Shown one piece after another: positions 45,763 through 55,337 of a DNA stretch of 64,000 nt. Below the pieces are notes generated by a model that was given only the letters and a program-made list of their open reading frames with translations, was not told the DNA's origin and did no database searches. The DNA lies in the NCBI GenBank assembly GCA_965228265.1, contig OZ245804.1:1240001-1304000 (forward strand). Reading direction: 5' to 3'. Each line of letters opens with the position of its first letter. Position 1 is the stretch's first letter. The position numbers were made by a program, and so were the translations under genes. Source of the stretch: GCA-2732755 sp965228265. GTDB lineage: Bacteria; Planctomycetota; Phycisphaerae; Phycisphaerales; UBA1924.

Positions 45763-47466
45763 TCAGTGCAGAACGCGGTACACCTCTGACTCGTCCGTCA
45801 GCCCACGCTTGACCTTGTCGAGCGCGTCCTCACGCATGGGCCTGAACCCCGCGTCGACAGCCGCTTCGTACAGCGTCACACCGTCGGCGTTCTGAGCCGT
45901 CAGCCTGCGGAGCGTGTCGTTCATCTTCATGATCTCGTACACCGCGAGCCTGCCGCGATACCCGGTCCCCAGGCACGAGTCGCAGCGCTTCGCGTCACCC
46001 GTGTGCGAGTTTTCAAAGCCCGTGCCGCTGCAGACCGGGCAGATCTTGCGGACCAGCCGCTGCGCCAGCACACCCAGCAGCGAACTCGTAATCAGGAACG
46101 GTTCCAGCCCGATGTCGATCAATCGCGGGATCGCGCCCGGCGCATCGTTCGTATGCAACGTCGCCAGCACAAAGTGGCCCGTCAAGGACGCCTGGATCGC
46201 CAGCTGCGCGGTTTCCTGGTCGCGGATCTCACCGACCAGAATCACGTCCGGGTCCTGACGCAACAACGCCCGCAGTCCCTTGGCGAACGTCACATCGCGC
46301 TTCGGGTTCACCTGCATCTGGCTGATGCCCTCGAGGTGGTATTCGACCGGGTCCTCGATGGTCATCACGTTCCGCGTCGCGCGGTCGATCTTCTGCAGAG
46401 CCGCGTACAGCGTCGTCGTCTTACCCGAGCCCGTCGGCCCCGTGACCAAGAGCATGCCGTTGGGCCGATCGACGATGTCCATCAGCTCCGTCTGCATCGC
46501 CTCGGTCATCCCCACCTGGTCGAGGCTGAGCTGTGTCTGGCTCTGGTCGAGCAATCGCATGACCAGCCGCTCGCCGTAGACCGTCGGGATCACCGACAGA
46601 CGGATATCGATCTTCTTCGACCCCACACGCACCGACGTGTAGCCGTCCTGCGGCGAGTGCCGGTTCGCGATATCCAGCTCCGTCATCACCTTGATGCGGC
46701 TCGAGATCGCGCTGGCAAGCGAAGTGGGGGGGCTGAACGCATCGACGAGCATGCCGTCGACGCGGTAGCGGATCACAAGCCTGTTCTCTTCGGGGTGGAT
46801 GTGCACGTCGCTGGCGCGCCGACGGATCGCCTCGAACAGAATCATGTTCACCAGCCGGATGACCGGCGTCTGCCGCGCCATCGCCAGCAGGTCGTTGCCC
46901 TGCGCGATCGAGCCGGCAGCCGACGCGATCGCCGACTCATCGAACGGCATCTCGTCGACGATCTCGGTAACAAGATCACCCTGCTGCTCGTACCCGCGGT
47001 TGATCAGCCCCGCGACCGCGCCGCGCGGGCTGAGCACGAGCCTGACCGGCATGCCCAGACGCTCCTCGAGCATCTGGAAAACGCTCGGCTGCATGGGCTG
47101 AGCCGTCGCCACGACCATCGCGCTGCCGACCTGCTCCAGGCCCGCAAGATGATGCTCCCGCGCGATATCCGGCGGCACAAGCTCGTAGAAACGAACCGCC
47201 GACTCCTCGAGCCTCGGCTCAGCGACGAACGGCAAGCCCGTCCGCTCGCTCAGCATCTCCATCGCACGCTGCTCGTCCGTCGCCAAGAGCGACAGCACCA
47301 CATCCCACGGCTCATCGTCCGAGCCCGGCGCCTCGGCGAACGTCCGAAGATGCTCGGCGCTCAAACGCAGCTTCCCGAACGCCGCCGCAGCCTTCTCAAG
47401 CCGCTGCGCATCCGACGCCGCCAACTCCTTCGTGGAGCCCCCGTTGTCACCGGGTTCGCGTGCCAT
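45763..47466 (-). CDS. pilB: Type IV pilus/type II secretion ATPase (PilB/GspE)
   Basis: 567 residues with the start at the TGATG junction with the secretin gene. An N-terminal GspE_N-type domain (about 1-150) is followed by the ATPase core: Walker A GPTGSGKTTT (about 325), an Asp box, VEYHLEGISQMQVN, Walker B VILVGEIRDQET and a His box ATLHTNDAPGAIPRL. A CxxC...CxxC zinc motif (CPVCSGTGF...CDSCLGTGY) is kept. It powers pilus or pseudopilus assembly at the inner membrane with the secretin, and probably the pilM operon. Confidence 0.9.
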   Translation of the reverse strand: MAREPGDNGGSTKELAASDAQRLEKAAAAFGKLRLSAEHLRTFAEAPGSDDEPWDVVLSLLATDEQRAMEMLSERTGLPFVAEPRLEESAVRFYELVPPDIAREHHLAGLEQVGSAMVVATAQPMQPSVFQMLEERLGMPVRLVLSPRGAVAGLINRGYEQQGDLVTEIVDEMPFDESAIASAAGSIAQGNDLLAMARQTPVIRLVNMILFEAIRRRASDVHIHPEENRLVIRYRVDGMLVDAFSPPTSLASAISSRIKVMTELDIANRHSPQDGYTSVRVGSKKIDIRLSVIPTVYGERLVMRLLDQSQTQLSLDQVGMTEAMQTELMDIVDRPNGMLLVTGPTGSGKTTTLYAALQKIDRATRNVMTIEDPVEYHLEGISQMQVNPKRDVTFAKGLRALLRQDPDVILVGEIRDQETAQLAIQASLTGHFVLATLHTNDAPGAIPRLIDIGLEPFLITSSLLGVLAQRLVRKICPVCSGTGFENSHTGDAKRCDSCLGTGYRGRLAVYEIMKMNDTLRRLTAQNADGVTLYEAAVDAGFRPMREDALDKVKRGLTDESEVYRVLH

Positions 47467-50012
47467 CAATCCTCTTCCCGCTTCAGGTCCTGCTGATCGA
47501 GATTCGGATTCGACTCGCTCGGCAGACCGATCCGAGGCGTGCCGTTGTCCAGCGACGGGGTTTCCACCGGCTCCTCACTCTGCCACGTCGACTTCATCAC
47601 GATCGGCGGCAAGTAAGGAACATCCGAATCCAGACCCGAAGCAGCCTGAGGCCCCTCCGTCAGCAGTCGGTAATCGTTCAGCGTCGGCTCTCGCATCACC
47701 CGCGGCTTGAGGAACACATACAGCGTCGTCTTGCTGCCGTCCTTCCGCGTGTCACGGAAAAGATGACCCACTAGCGGGATGTCACCCAAGAGCGGCACGC
47801 GCACCACCGTCTCGCCGTCGTTCTCGACGACAAGCCCACCGATCACAACCGTCGAATCCGAAGGCACCGTGACCGACTCGCCCGCGATGTTGTTCGCCTG
47901 CTTCGGAGGCGGCGCACCCTCCAGGGCCGTCCCGTTGAACGCCTCGAGCAGAATCTCGTAGTCCATCCGGATCGTCCCGCCCGCCGAGATCTGCGGCGTC
48001 ACGGTCAGACTCGTCTCGGCCGTCACAAATTCAAACGTCGTCCGTTCACTGATGTCGCTGGCGACCGTCGTCTGGTAGGGCACCTCCTGCGAGGTCAGCA
48101 CCGTCGCCTCGGAGTTGTCGTCCACAAGCAGCTGAGGCGTGGCGATCACGCGGGAATTGCTGTCCGTCTGCGTCGCGTGGATGATGAACGGGATGTACTC
48201 GTCCTTGATCAGCGCCGCCGTCACACCGGGCAAGCCCGTCGCGACCGCCGTCGAGTTCGTAAACGCGTCCAGCGTGGTGAGCCCGAAGTTGGTCCGCACC
48301 CCGCCGCCGTCCCCGTCACTGTTGAAATCCAGGAACTGCGACTCGATCGCCAGTCGGAACGCGTCCGTGTCGCTCACCGCGACGATCGTCGCCTCGATGT
48401 ACACCTGCGCCCGGCGCAGATCGATCCGCTCGATCAGCTGCGCAAACTCGTCCTGCGTCTGACGCGGCGCGGTGATCACCACCTGGTTATTGCCCACGTC
48501 GGCGATCACGAAGCTCGTCTCGGGGTTCGGGTTGAACCCCTGGGGCGAGCCCGAGTCCCCGCTGTCGGCCGCCTGAAGTCCGTTGGGCGTCACGACGAAC
48601 CGCTGCTGGTTGTTGTTCCCGCCGTCACGCGGCAAAAACGCGCTCGCCTCCGTCTGAGGCCGCGTCCGCTCGATCAGCGCCTGGAGCAGATCCGCGACCT
48701 CCTCCGCGTCGGCGTACTCGAGCTTGTACGTCTGAACGACGATCTCCTCGTCGTCCGCGCCGAGCTGCTCGACCAGATCCGCAAACTGCTCGTGCAGCTG
48801 CTCTGTCGCAAAGTAGATGATCACACCCCGCCCGACATCAGCGAGCATCCGCGAACCGCCCACGACCTCTTCCTGGTCCTGGCTGGCCCCGAACGCATTG
48901 GCCTGCTGCTGTTGCTGCTGGAAGTTGCGGAACCCGAAGTTCGTGGCGCTGGTGTCCTCCGTCGTCGACGTGAAGTCCACCTCGCCGAAGCCCCACTTGC
49001 TCGCGTTCTCCGCGATCGCCCGTGTGCTCGAGCCCGTGAAGTACCGCTTGGGCATCAGCTGGCTCGGCTTGTCGACCGCCTCGATGATCGAGCGGATCTC
49101 CTCGAACTCGCCCGGCAGACCGCGGAAAATCAGGTTGTTGCCCGACGGATCCACCGTCAGCCGGCTCGCCAGACTCCCGCTCCCGCCCTGGCCCTGCCCG
49201 AGCGCATTCGGGTCGATGCCCTGGTTCACCTGGTTGAGCACATTCCGCGACGTGCTCTCGGCGTTCAGCAGCTGAGCCGCTCGCGCCTTGGCCTGCGGGG
49301 CACTGATGTGGTCCAGCGCGATCGTCTCCGTCACCAGCGACGAACGCTGATCCAGAAACGCCTCGACCAGCGCCTCGACCGCCGCGATCTTGCGCGGCGT
49401 GTCGGTCATCACGATCATCCCCAGCTCGTCCTCGTAGCTGATCCGAACACCGCTGGCCGCCTGGTTGTTCTGCTGCACCGCGATCCCAAGCTGCGTCGAG
49501 ATCATCCGCTGCAACGCACTGGGCCTGACGCCCGGCGTCGGGATGAACCGCGTCGTCGCACCCGGATCCTCACCCGGGTTGATCCGTATATCAGCCGACT
49601 TCTTGATCGAGTAGAACCCCATCGAGTCCAGCACGATCGTGTACCCGAGATCCTCCAGCCGCGCATCCAGCAAGGGCAGCAGATCCCGCTTCGTGATCTC
49701 CACCCCCGAGTTGAACGCGATCTGACCCGTCAGAGCCGCGTCTCGCGAGATATTGATCCCGAGCGTCTCGGCGACATACGCCACGAACTCGGTGATATCG
49801 ATCGGCTGAGAGAACGGCCCGAGCACGAACGGCTCGTCCAGCGACGACTGACCAGTGTCCTGGTCCGCATCGGGTTCGGCGCTCTCGCCCCCCCCCGGCT
49901 GACCGGCAGCTTGGGCGGCCCGCTCGAGTGTCTCGTCCTGAGAAAACGCCGGCGAAGCCAGGCTCACAGCCAAGCCACATACCAGCACGATGTCCATCCA
50001 GTCTCTGCGCAC
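47466..50012 (-). CDS. Secretin (GspD/PilQ type)
   Basis: 848 residues with a GTG start preceded by GGAGGG. The signal peptide ends near ASPAFSQ. N-domains follow, then the secretin core from about residue 590: VYIEATIVAVSDTDAF, VIATPQLLVDDNSEATVLTS, VPYQTTVASDISERTTFEFV and VIGGLVVENDGETVVRVPLL. It forms the outer-membrane gate for a type II secretion or type IV pilus system. The PilB-type ATPase gene follows at once (TGATG). A Gln-rich linker (about 344) is unusual. Confidence 0.9.
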   Translation of the reverse strand: MRRDWMDIVLVCGLAVSLASPAFSQDETLERAAQAAGQPGGGESAEPDADQDTGQSSLDEPFVLGPFSQPIDITEFVAYVAETLGINISRDAALTGQIAFNSGVEITKRDLLPLLDARLEDLGYTIVLDSMGFYSIKKSADIRINPGEDPGATTRFIPTPGVRPSALQRMISTQLGIAVQQNNQAASGVRISYEDELGMIVMTDTPRKIAAVEALVEAFLDQRSSLVTETIALDHISAPQAKARAAQLLNAESTSRNVLNQVNQGIDPNALGQGQGGSGSLASRLTVDPSGNNLIFRGLPGEFEEIRSIIEAVDKPSQLMPKRYFTGSSTRAIAENASKWGFGEVDFTSTTEDTSATNFGFRNFQQQQQQANAFGASQDQEEVVGGSRMLADVGRGVIIYFATEQLHEQFADLVEQLGADDEEIVVQTYKLEYADAEEVADLLQALIERTRPQTEASAFLPRDGGNNNQQRFVVTPNGLQAADSGDSGSPQGFNPNPETSFVIADVGNNQVVITAPRQTQDEFAQLIERIDLRRAQVYIEATIVAVSDTDAFRLAIESQFLDFNSDGDGGGVRTNFGLTTLDAFTNSTAVATGLPGVTAALIKDEYIPFIIHATQTDSNSRVIATPQLLVDDNSEATVLTSQEVPYQTTVASDISERTTFEFVTAETSLTVTPQISAGGTIRMDYEILLEAFNGTALEGAPPPKQANNIAGESVTVPSDSTVVIGGLVVENDGETVVRVPLLGDIPLVGHLFRDTRKDGSKTTLYVFLKPRVMREPTLNDYRLLTEGPQAASGLDSDVPYLPPIVMKSTWQSEEPVETPSLDNGTPRIGLPSESNPNLDQQDLKREED

Positions 50013-50203
50013 CTCAAGCCCTCCGGGCGTGGACTACCGTTATAGCCCACGCCGGCCATCCATGCCCACAAAGGGGCCCGGACTTCGTCCAGAACCCATC
50101 CCCCAGGCCGCTCTACCGGGTTGCAGCCCTCCGGTGCCGGGGAGAACGGAACGCAAACCAACTTCTTGCCCACACAAACACCCAAACGACCCCGGAACCG
50201 CCC

Positions 50204-50932
50204 ATGCGCCTCTTCTGCCACTCCAAAGCCGCGTCCGAAATCCTCCGCGCCCTCGGCCAATCCCACCTCATAACCACAAGCCCCGCCGAGGCCACCGCCG
50301 AGATCGCCATCCACCCGCGCACGATCGAGGACATGCTCGACGCCGTCCTGACGATCGGCGACCAGGTGGGCCAGCCAGCCCGCGCCACCGACCTCGTCGT
50401 CCGCCTCCGAGGCCGACTCCACGCCGCCCAGGACTTCATCAACCCCTACGTCGAGGGCCCGCCCGTTCTCATCCTCGACGCGCTCGACCCCCTCCGCGTC
50501 CCGGGTCTCTGGGTCCCCCAACTCGTCGAACGCGCCGGCGGGCAGTTCCCCTGGAACCCGACAACCGCCGTGGAAGAAGCCGGAGCCGCCGCCGGCCCCC
50601 AGATGGCCTACCGCACCGCCGGCGAAGCCGTCACCATCACGCCGACTCAGGCCGAGATGCACCGCCCCGAGTTCGTCGTCTTCGCCCTCGCGGATCAATC
50701 ACCCGACGACGCCCGCGCCGCCGTGCGCACATTCACAGCTCAGGATTGGTTCCAATCCCTCCCCGCCGCGCACAAGAACCAGGTCGCCCTCATCGAAGGC
50801 ACCGCCCTCGCCACGCCCGGCCCCGGGCTGGTGGATGCGTTCGAGTTTCTTGTCGGCTTTCTCAATCAGCGCGAAGCACTGATACCAGAGAGTTTGCAGT
50901 GGGAACGTGTTCAAAAGGAGCCGCGGGCGTAA
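50204..50932 (+). CDS. Cobalamin/siderophore-type periplasmic-binding-like protein without signal peptide
   Basis: 242 residues from ATG 50204. The pattern CHSKAASEILRALGQSHLIT and LRVPGLWVPQLVERAGG resembles the BtuF/FecB-type solute-binding fold, in which a chelate sits between two lobes. It lacks a signal peptide, and the N-lobe is shortened, so it may be cytoplasmic. The stop TAA lies within REP-like copy B. An ABC ATPase gene (54513-55331) of the matching importer type is close by, separated by RNase R. Confidence 0.6.
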   Translation: MRLFCHSKAASEILRALGQSHLITTSPAEATAEIAIHPRTIEDMLDAVLTIGDQVGQPARATDLVVRLRGRLHAAQDFINPYVEGPPVLILDALDPLRVPGLWVPQLVERAGGQFPWNPTTAVEEAGAAAGPQMAYRTAGEAVTITPTQAEMHRPEFVVFALADQSPDDARAAVRTFTAQDWFQSLPAAHKNQVALIEGTALATPGPGLVDAFEFLVGFLNQREALIPESLQWERVQKEPRA

Positions 50933-50940
50933 GCACGCGG
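50918..50940 (+). repeat. REP-like short palindromic repeat, copy B
   Basis: The 22-mer at 50919-50940 is identical to copy A. Its GCGTAA supplies the last sense codon and stop of the binding-protein gene, so the element overlaps the gene's end. Confidence 0.6.
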
Positions 50941-50957
50941 AGGCTTGAGGAAGCAAC

Positions 50958-53429
50958 CTATTGCCTCTTCCCCTTGCCCTTCCGATCCGTCCGGTAGTCC
51001 TTCTTCCCCTTATCACGCCGCTTGCTCTTGGCCGCCCGGCGCTCACCGCCCGTGCGCTGCTTGAAGCCCGCCCCCTCCGAAGCGCCCAGCCCGCCGCCGT
51101 CGCCCAGCGTCAGCTTGGGTGTCTTGTTCTTGCCCGCGCTGCGGTCACTGCCCTCAGCAATCGCAAGCTCGAGCTGCCGCTTCAAGAGATCCACGTGCGC
51201 GATCGACACATTGACCATGTGCCCCACGTTGTAGCTCCGCCCGCTGCTGGCATCGACCAGCGCGCCCGTCTTCTTGTCCAACTCCCACCTCGGCGGCTTG
51301 CCGCTCGAAGCCCCCGCGATCAGGTCTGTCGTCTTGACGAACCCGTCCACCACGAACTTGTCGATCTGCACGAACAAGCCGCGCGCGATCACACTCGTCA
51401 CCACGCCCGGGAAGACCTCGCCCATCTTGTTCGAAAGAAGCTGCAGGATCAGGAACTTCCGCAGATCACGCTCGGCGCTCTCGGCGTTCTTCTCCCGATC
51501 CGTGCAGTGACGCCCGATCTCCGTGAGCTCTTTCTCTTCCGGGCAGTCGTCGTCGCGCATCATCTTCTTGCCCAGCGCCACGAACTCGTTGTCGGATTTG
51601 GGCACCTTCTTGCCGTTCTCTGTCAGCCGCAGGAAGACCGCAAGCGCCCTATGCACCGTCAGGTCCGGGTAGCGCCGGATCGGGCTCGTAAAGTGCGCGT
51701 ACGCCTCGCTGGCCAGCGCAAAGTGTCCGATCAATTCGGGCGAATACTCGGCCTTGGTCAGCGTGCGCAAGACCGCCATGTGCACCGCCCGTGCCGCCGG
51801 CGTCCCGCGCGTCGCGTCCAAGAGGCCCTGCAGCTCCTCGCGCGAAGGGCTGGCCGGGATCTTGAACCCCGCGACCATCGCGCTGTGCTGCATGTCCTCT
51901 TTGTCGCCCGGCACGGGCTCGGGGTGAATCCTTCGAAGCAGCGGCACCTCGAGCCGCTCGAACAACCGACCGAGCACCTCGTTCGCCTCCACCATGAACA
52001 TCTCGATCAGGCGGTGCGTGTACGCGTCATCCTCGGGCTCAGCATCAACCACGTGCCCGTGCTCATCAAAGATCAATTCCGAATCGGGCAGCTCAAGCGA
52101 GATCATCCCCTGGCTGTGCCGGCGCTTCTCGATCGCCTTGGCAAGGCGGTTCATATCCGCCAATGTCGAGATCAACTCGGGCGTGTAGTTCGGCTCGGTC
52201 TTGGCGTGCTTCTTGGCCTCTTCCTGATCCCCATCGATCAGCGCCTGCGCTTCGAGGTACGTCATCCGCTTGCGCGATTTGATGATCGTCGACGCTGCGC
52301 CCTGCCCGGTCACCTCGCCCCGGTCGTTGTACCGGATGATCGCCGTCTTGGCGAACCGCTCGACGCCCTCCTGCAGCGAGCAGATGCCATTACTCAGCAC
52401 CTCGGGCAGCATCGGGATCACGAGCCTTGGCAGATACACCGAGTTGCCCCGGTCCTTGGCCTCGATGTCCAGAACCGAGTTCGTATCGATAAACGAGCCC
52501 ACGTCGGCGATGTGTACCGAAAGCTCCCAGCCGCCGCCCTCGTCCTTGCCCAGCCGCTTGATGCTGATCGCGTCGTCGTAGTCCTTCGCGTCGGGCGGGT
52601 CGATCGTGCAGACAAACTCGCCCGTCAGATCCTCGCGCCCCTCGAGCTGCTCGCCCTTGCGGAACCGCTCGATCGCCTCGTCGAACGCGCGCGTCGCCTC
52701 GCGAGCCTGCTGCACGCACGCCTCGGGGAACTCGTTGCTCGGCAGCCCGTACGCCGCGATCACCGCCTGCGTCTCGACGTCCGGCTTGCCCGCCTCGCCC
52801 AGCACCCGCACGATGACGCCCTCGCCCAGGTCGTTGCCCTCGGGGTAGTCCGTCATCTCGAAGACGACCTTGTCGCCCTCGCCCGCGTACTTGCTCTCCG
52901 CGTCGCGCACCACGACCGGCCGACCCTCGAGCTCGCGCGCGTCCGGGATCACCACCCACGTCGTCCCGCGTTTCTCGATCGTGCCCGTGTAGCTGCTCGT
53001 CTTGCGGTCCAGGACCTCGATCACGTCCCCCGAGAACGCCTTCTCGCCCCCGCCCCGGCCGCCACGCCTCTTGTTCCGCACAACCCCGACCTTCACGCGG
53101 TCGCCCGTCAGCGCGCCGCCCGTCGCATCCGGCGGGATGAACAGATCCCCCTCACGCGTCTTGATGTCCGCGCGCAGAAAGCCAAACCCCCGCGTCGTCC
53201 CGCGGAACTCGCCCTCGATGATCTGCTGACCATCCCCATACGAGGGCAGCGTCACGTGGCCCTGCTGGTCCAGCGACACCATCCCCAGCTCAGCAAGCTC
53301 CGCCAGCTCCTCGCGGAACGCGGGCGGGTCCTCGATCCCGAGATCATCGATGATCTGCGCGACGTTCGTCGGCGTGTACCGCTCGTGCGAGATGTGCGTC
53401 AGCAAACGTTTCTTGTAGCGTCCAGTCAT
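50958..53429 (-). CDS. rnr: Ribonuclease R (RNB-family 3'-5' exoribonuclease)
   Basis: 823 residues. An N-terminal winged-helix region is followed by two cold-shock domains (FRGTTRGFGFLRAD, then GTIEKRGTTWVVIPD). The RNB core has the catalytic aspartates in TIDPPDAKDYDDA (about 272-285). An S1 domain (VFPGVVTSVIARGLFVQI) and a Lys-rich tail (KRRDKGKKDY) complete it. It degrades structured RNA. The tail is typical of RNase R, not RNase II. The NAD(P)-binding gene lies just 3 bp upstream on the same strand. Confidence 0.93.
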   Translation of the reverse strand: MTGRYKKRLLTHISHERYTPTNVAQIIDDLGIEDPPAFREELAELAELGMVSLDQQGHVTLPSYGDGQQIIEGEFRGTTRGFGFLRADIKTREGDLFIPPDATGGALTGDRVKVGVVRNKRRGGRGGGEKAFSGDVIEVLDRKTSSYTGTIEKRGTTWVVIPDARELEGRPVVVRDAESKYAGEGDKVVFEMTDYPEGNDLGEGVIVRVLGEAGKPDVETQAVIAAYGLPSNEFPEACVQQAREATRAFDEAIERFRKGEQLEGREDLTGEFVCTIDPPDAKDYDDAISIKRLGKDEGGGWELSVHIADVGSFIDTNSVLDIEAKDRGNSVYLPRLVIPMLPEVLSNGICSLQEGVERFAKTAIIRYNDRGEVTGQGAASTIIKSRKRMTYLEAQALIDGDQEEAKKHAKTEPNYTPELISTLADMNRLAKAIEKRRHSQGMISLELPDSELIFDEHGHVVDAEPEDDAYTHRLIEMFMVEANEVLGRLFERLEVPLLRRIHPEPVPGDKEDMQHSAMVAGFKIPASPSREELQGLLDATRGTPAARAVHMAVLRTLTKAEYSPELIGHFALASEAYAHFTSPIRRYPDLTVHRALAVFLRLTENGKKVPKSDNEFVALGKKMMRDDDCPEEKELTEIGRHCTDREKNAESAERDLRKFLILQLLSNKMGEVFPGVVTSVIARGLFVQIDKFVVDGFVKTTDLIAGASSGKPPRWELDKKTGALVDASSGRSYNVGHMVNVSIAHVDLLKRQLELAIAEGSDRSAGKNKTPKLTLGDGGGLGASEGAGFKQRTGGERRAAKSKRRDKGKKDYRTDRKGKGKRQ

Positions 53430-53432
53430 AAA

Positions 53433-54422
53433 TCAGGCGCCGGCGACTGCTTCACGCAGCGCCCCCTCGTAGGAACCGGGCACAAACCCGAAGTGTGCCT
53501 CGAACTTCTCGAGCGAAGCCGTCGAGTCCTCGGCACCCATCGCAGCCATCCCGGCATCAAAGGGGAGCAGGTTCCCCATCCCGAAGAACTTCATCTTCAT
53601 CGCCGCGAGCGCCGCCGCCGGGGCCGGGATCCCGCCCGGCTGAATCGTCTTCTTCGCCCCCGGCGTCGCGTCCCGCGCCGTCCGGAGCATCTCGGGCCAG
53701 CTCACCGCCTCGCTCCCGACCGCGTTGTACACCTCGCCAACCGTCTCGTCGTTCCGCAGAGCAAGCCGCACAGCCTTGGCCAGATCATGCACACCGATCG
53801 GCGCGATGATCGGGTCCGTCGTCTCACCCGGGATCAGCGACCACTGCCCGTCGGCGCGCCGCGTGAAATACGGCATAAAGAACCAGGGCTGGCTCTTGCC
53901 CCGCGCCCACTGCGCCAAGAGACCGCCCATCTCGCCGCCCTCGCCCAGCACCAGGCTCGGACGGAAAATCGTCCAGTCGAGCCCGCTTCGCCGCACGGCT
54001 TTCTCCCCGGCGTACTTCGACCGCTGGTACTCCGCACGACCGTCCGGGTCCGCGCCCAGCGCCGAGATCTGCACATACCGGTCCACGCCGTGCGATCGGC
54101 AAGCCTTCGACAGCAGCTCGGGCACCCGGACATGCAGGAAGTCGAACCGCTGGCCCTGCTCTTCCCGGATGATCCCGATGCAGTTCACACACGCATCGGC
54201 GCCCTCGACGAGACGCGACGCCGAATCCTCGGTGACCGTCTCGGCCTGCACCAGCGTCAATTTGTCGCGGTTGGCAGCGTCCTCGAACGCGCGGGTCGCC
54301 TTCGAGGGCGTGCGGACCAACGCCCGGACCGCGTGCCCGTGCGCCAGGAGCTCGCGCACCACGTGACGCCCAACGAAACCCGTCGCTCCGGTCACCGCCA
54401 CTGTCATGCTCTGATCGCTCAT
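53433..54422 (-). CDS. NAD(P)-binding protein, NDUFA9/NmrA-like
   Basis: 329 residues from ATG 54422. The Rossmann motif GATGFVGRHVV (about 12-22) is followed by VNCIGIIREE (catalytic area), then YQRSKYAGEKAVRRSGLDWT, the YxxxK region of atypical SDRs. It fits the complex-I NDUFA9-like or NmrA-like subgroup, which bind NAD(P) and often regulate or assemble rather than catalyse. It lies in an operon with RNase R (3-bp gap). Confidence 0.8.
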   Translation of the reverse strand: MSDQSMTVAVTGATGFVGRHVVRELLAHGHAVRALVRTPSKATRAFEDAANRDKLTLVQAETVTEDSASRLVEGADACVNCIGIIREEQGQRFDFLHVRVPELLSKACRSHGVDRYVQISALGADPDGRAEYQRSKYAGEKAVRRSGLDWTIFRPSLVLGEGGEMGGLLAQWARGKSQPWFFMPYFTRRADGQWSLIPGETTDPIIAPIGVHDLAKAVRLALRNDETVGEVYNAVGSEAVSWPEMLRTARDATPGAKKTIQPGGIPAPAAALAAMKMKFFGMGNLLPFDAGMAAMGAEDSTASLEKFEAHFGFVPGSYEGALREAVAGA

Positions 54423-54512
54423 CGCCGTTCTGTTCCTCGTCTGGGCCCGTTCGGGACGCCTGAAGGGCATCGTAGCGGCCGGGCGCGGCTCATTCAGTCA
54501 CTACAATCGGGC

Positions 54513-55331
54513 GTGCCCCTCGACTGCGAGCACATCCGATTCGCCTACCGACCCAACAGGCCTGTTCTGGATGATGTCTCCCTGTCGATTCGCCCAGGTG
54601 TCGATCGGCCCGGGTCCGTGACCACCCTCCTCGGGCCCAACGGCTCGGGCAAAACCACGCTCATGCGGCTCATGGCGGGGGGGCTGACCCCGGAGGGGGG
54701 GCAGATCCGCCTCGACGGCAAACGCGTCCACGCCCTGACCGCCCACGAGCGGGCCCGGCGCGTGGCGTACGTGCCCCAGCACCCGGCGCTCGCCTTTGCA
54801 TACCCCTTGCGCACATACGTGACGATGGGGCGCTTTGCGCTCGGCCGGCGCACGGCGGCCGTGTTTGCGGATGAAGCGATGAAGCGCCTCGATCTGATGG
54901 ATCTTTCGGATCGACCCGTGACCGAATTGAGCGCGGGCCAGCGTCACCGCGCCGCACTGGCGCGCGGGCTTTGCCAGCTCCTGGGCGAGCGCCCCTCGGG
55001 CGTGACGCGCGTGCTGCTGGCCGACGAGCCCGTCGCGGCTCTGGACCCGAAACACGCGATGCTCGTGACGGAGTTGTTCAAGGAATTGGCGCACGAGGGC
55101 GTCGCTGTCGTGCTCGTGCTCCACGATCTGGCGCTGGCGGCCCGCATCTCGGATCGGCTCGCTCTGCTCTTGCCGACCGGCAAGCTGCTCGCCGAGGGCA
55201 CGCCCGGCGAGGTGCTGACAGACGATCGGCTTGCATCGGCCTTCGGGGTGGGGTTTTTGCGTCTGGAATCGGAGGGGCAGCTCGCGGCTCTGATCCCCGA
55301 TCGCCCGGCCGCCCGGGCCGATACACTCTGA
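54513..55331 (+). CDS. ABC transporter ATP-binding protein (iron/cobalamin importer type)
   Basis: 272 residues from GTG 54513, the only start fitting the domain. Walker A GPNGSGKTT (about 36-44), Q-loop VPQHPALAF, signature ELSAGQRHRAALARG, Walker B VLLADEPVAALD and H-loop VLHDLALAA are intact. The PLRTYVTMGR block is typical of FecE/BtuD-type importers. No permease for that importer is adjacent; the binding-like protein at 50.2 kb may be its partner. It is 6 bp upstream of the coiled-coil gene. Confidence 0.85.
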   Translation: MPLDCEHIRFAYRPNRPVLDDVSLSIRPGVDRPGSVTTLLGPNGSGKTTLMRLMAGGLTPEGGQIRLDGKRVHALTAHERARRVAYVPQHPALAFAYPLRTYVTMGRFALGRRTAAVFADEAMKRLDLMDLSDRPVTELSAGQRHRAALARGLCQLLGERPSGVTRVLLADEPVAALDPKHAMLVTELFKELAHEGVAVVLVLHDLALAARISDRLALLLPTGKLLAEGTPGEVLTDDRLASAFGVGFLRLESEGQLAALIPDRPAARADTL

Positions 55332-55337
55332 ACACCC

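Noticed and set aside
48177..50045. Long plus-strand frame opposite the secretin gene
   Set aside because: Shadow of the secretin frame with Arg-rich composition and no signal or domain.
50013..50203. Cobalamin riboswitch upstream of the binding-protein gene
   Set aside because: The conserved B12-box was not seen.
50961..54512. A stop-free frame of more than 3.5 kb on the plus strand
   Set aside because: It is antisense to RNase R and the NAD(P)-binding gene and merges with the real ABC ATPase. High GC content removes stops; no domain is seen before 54513.
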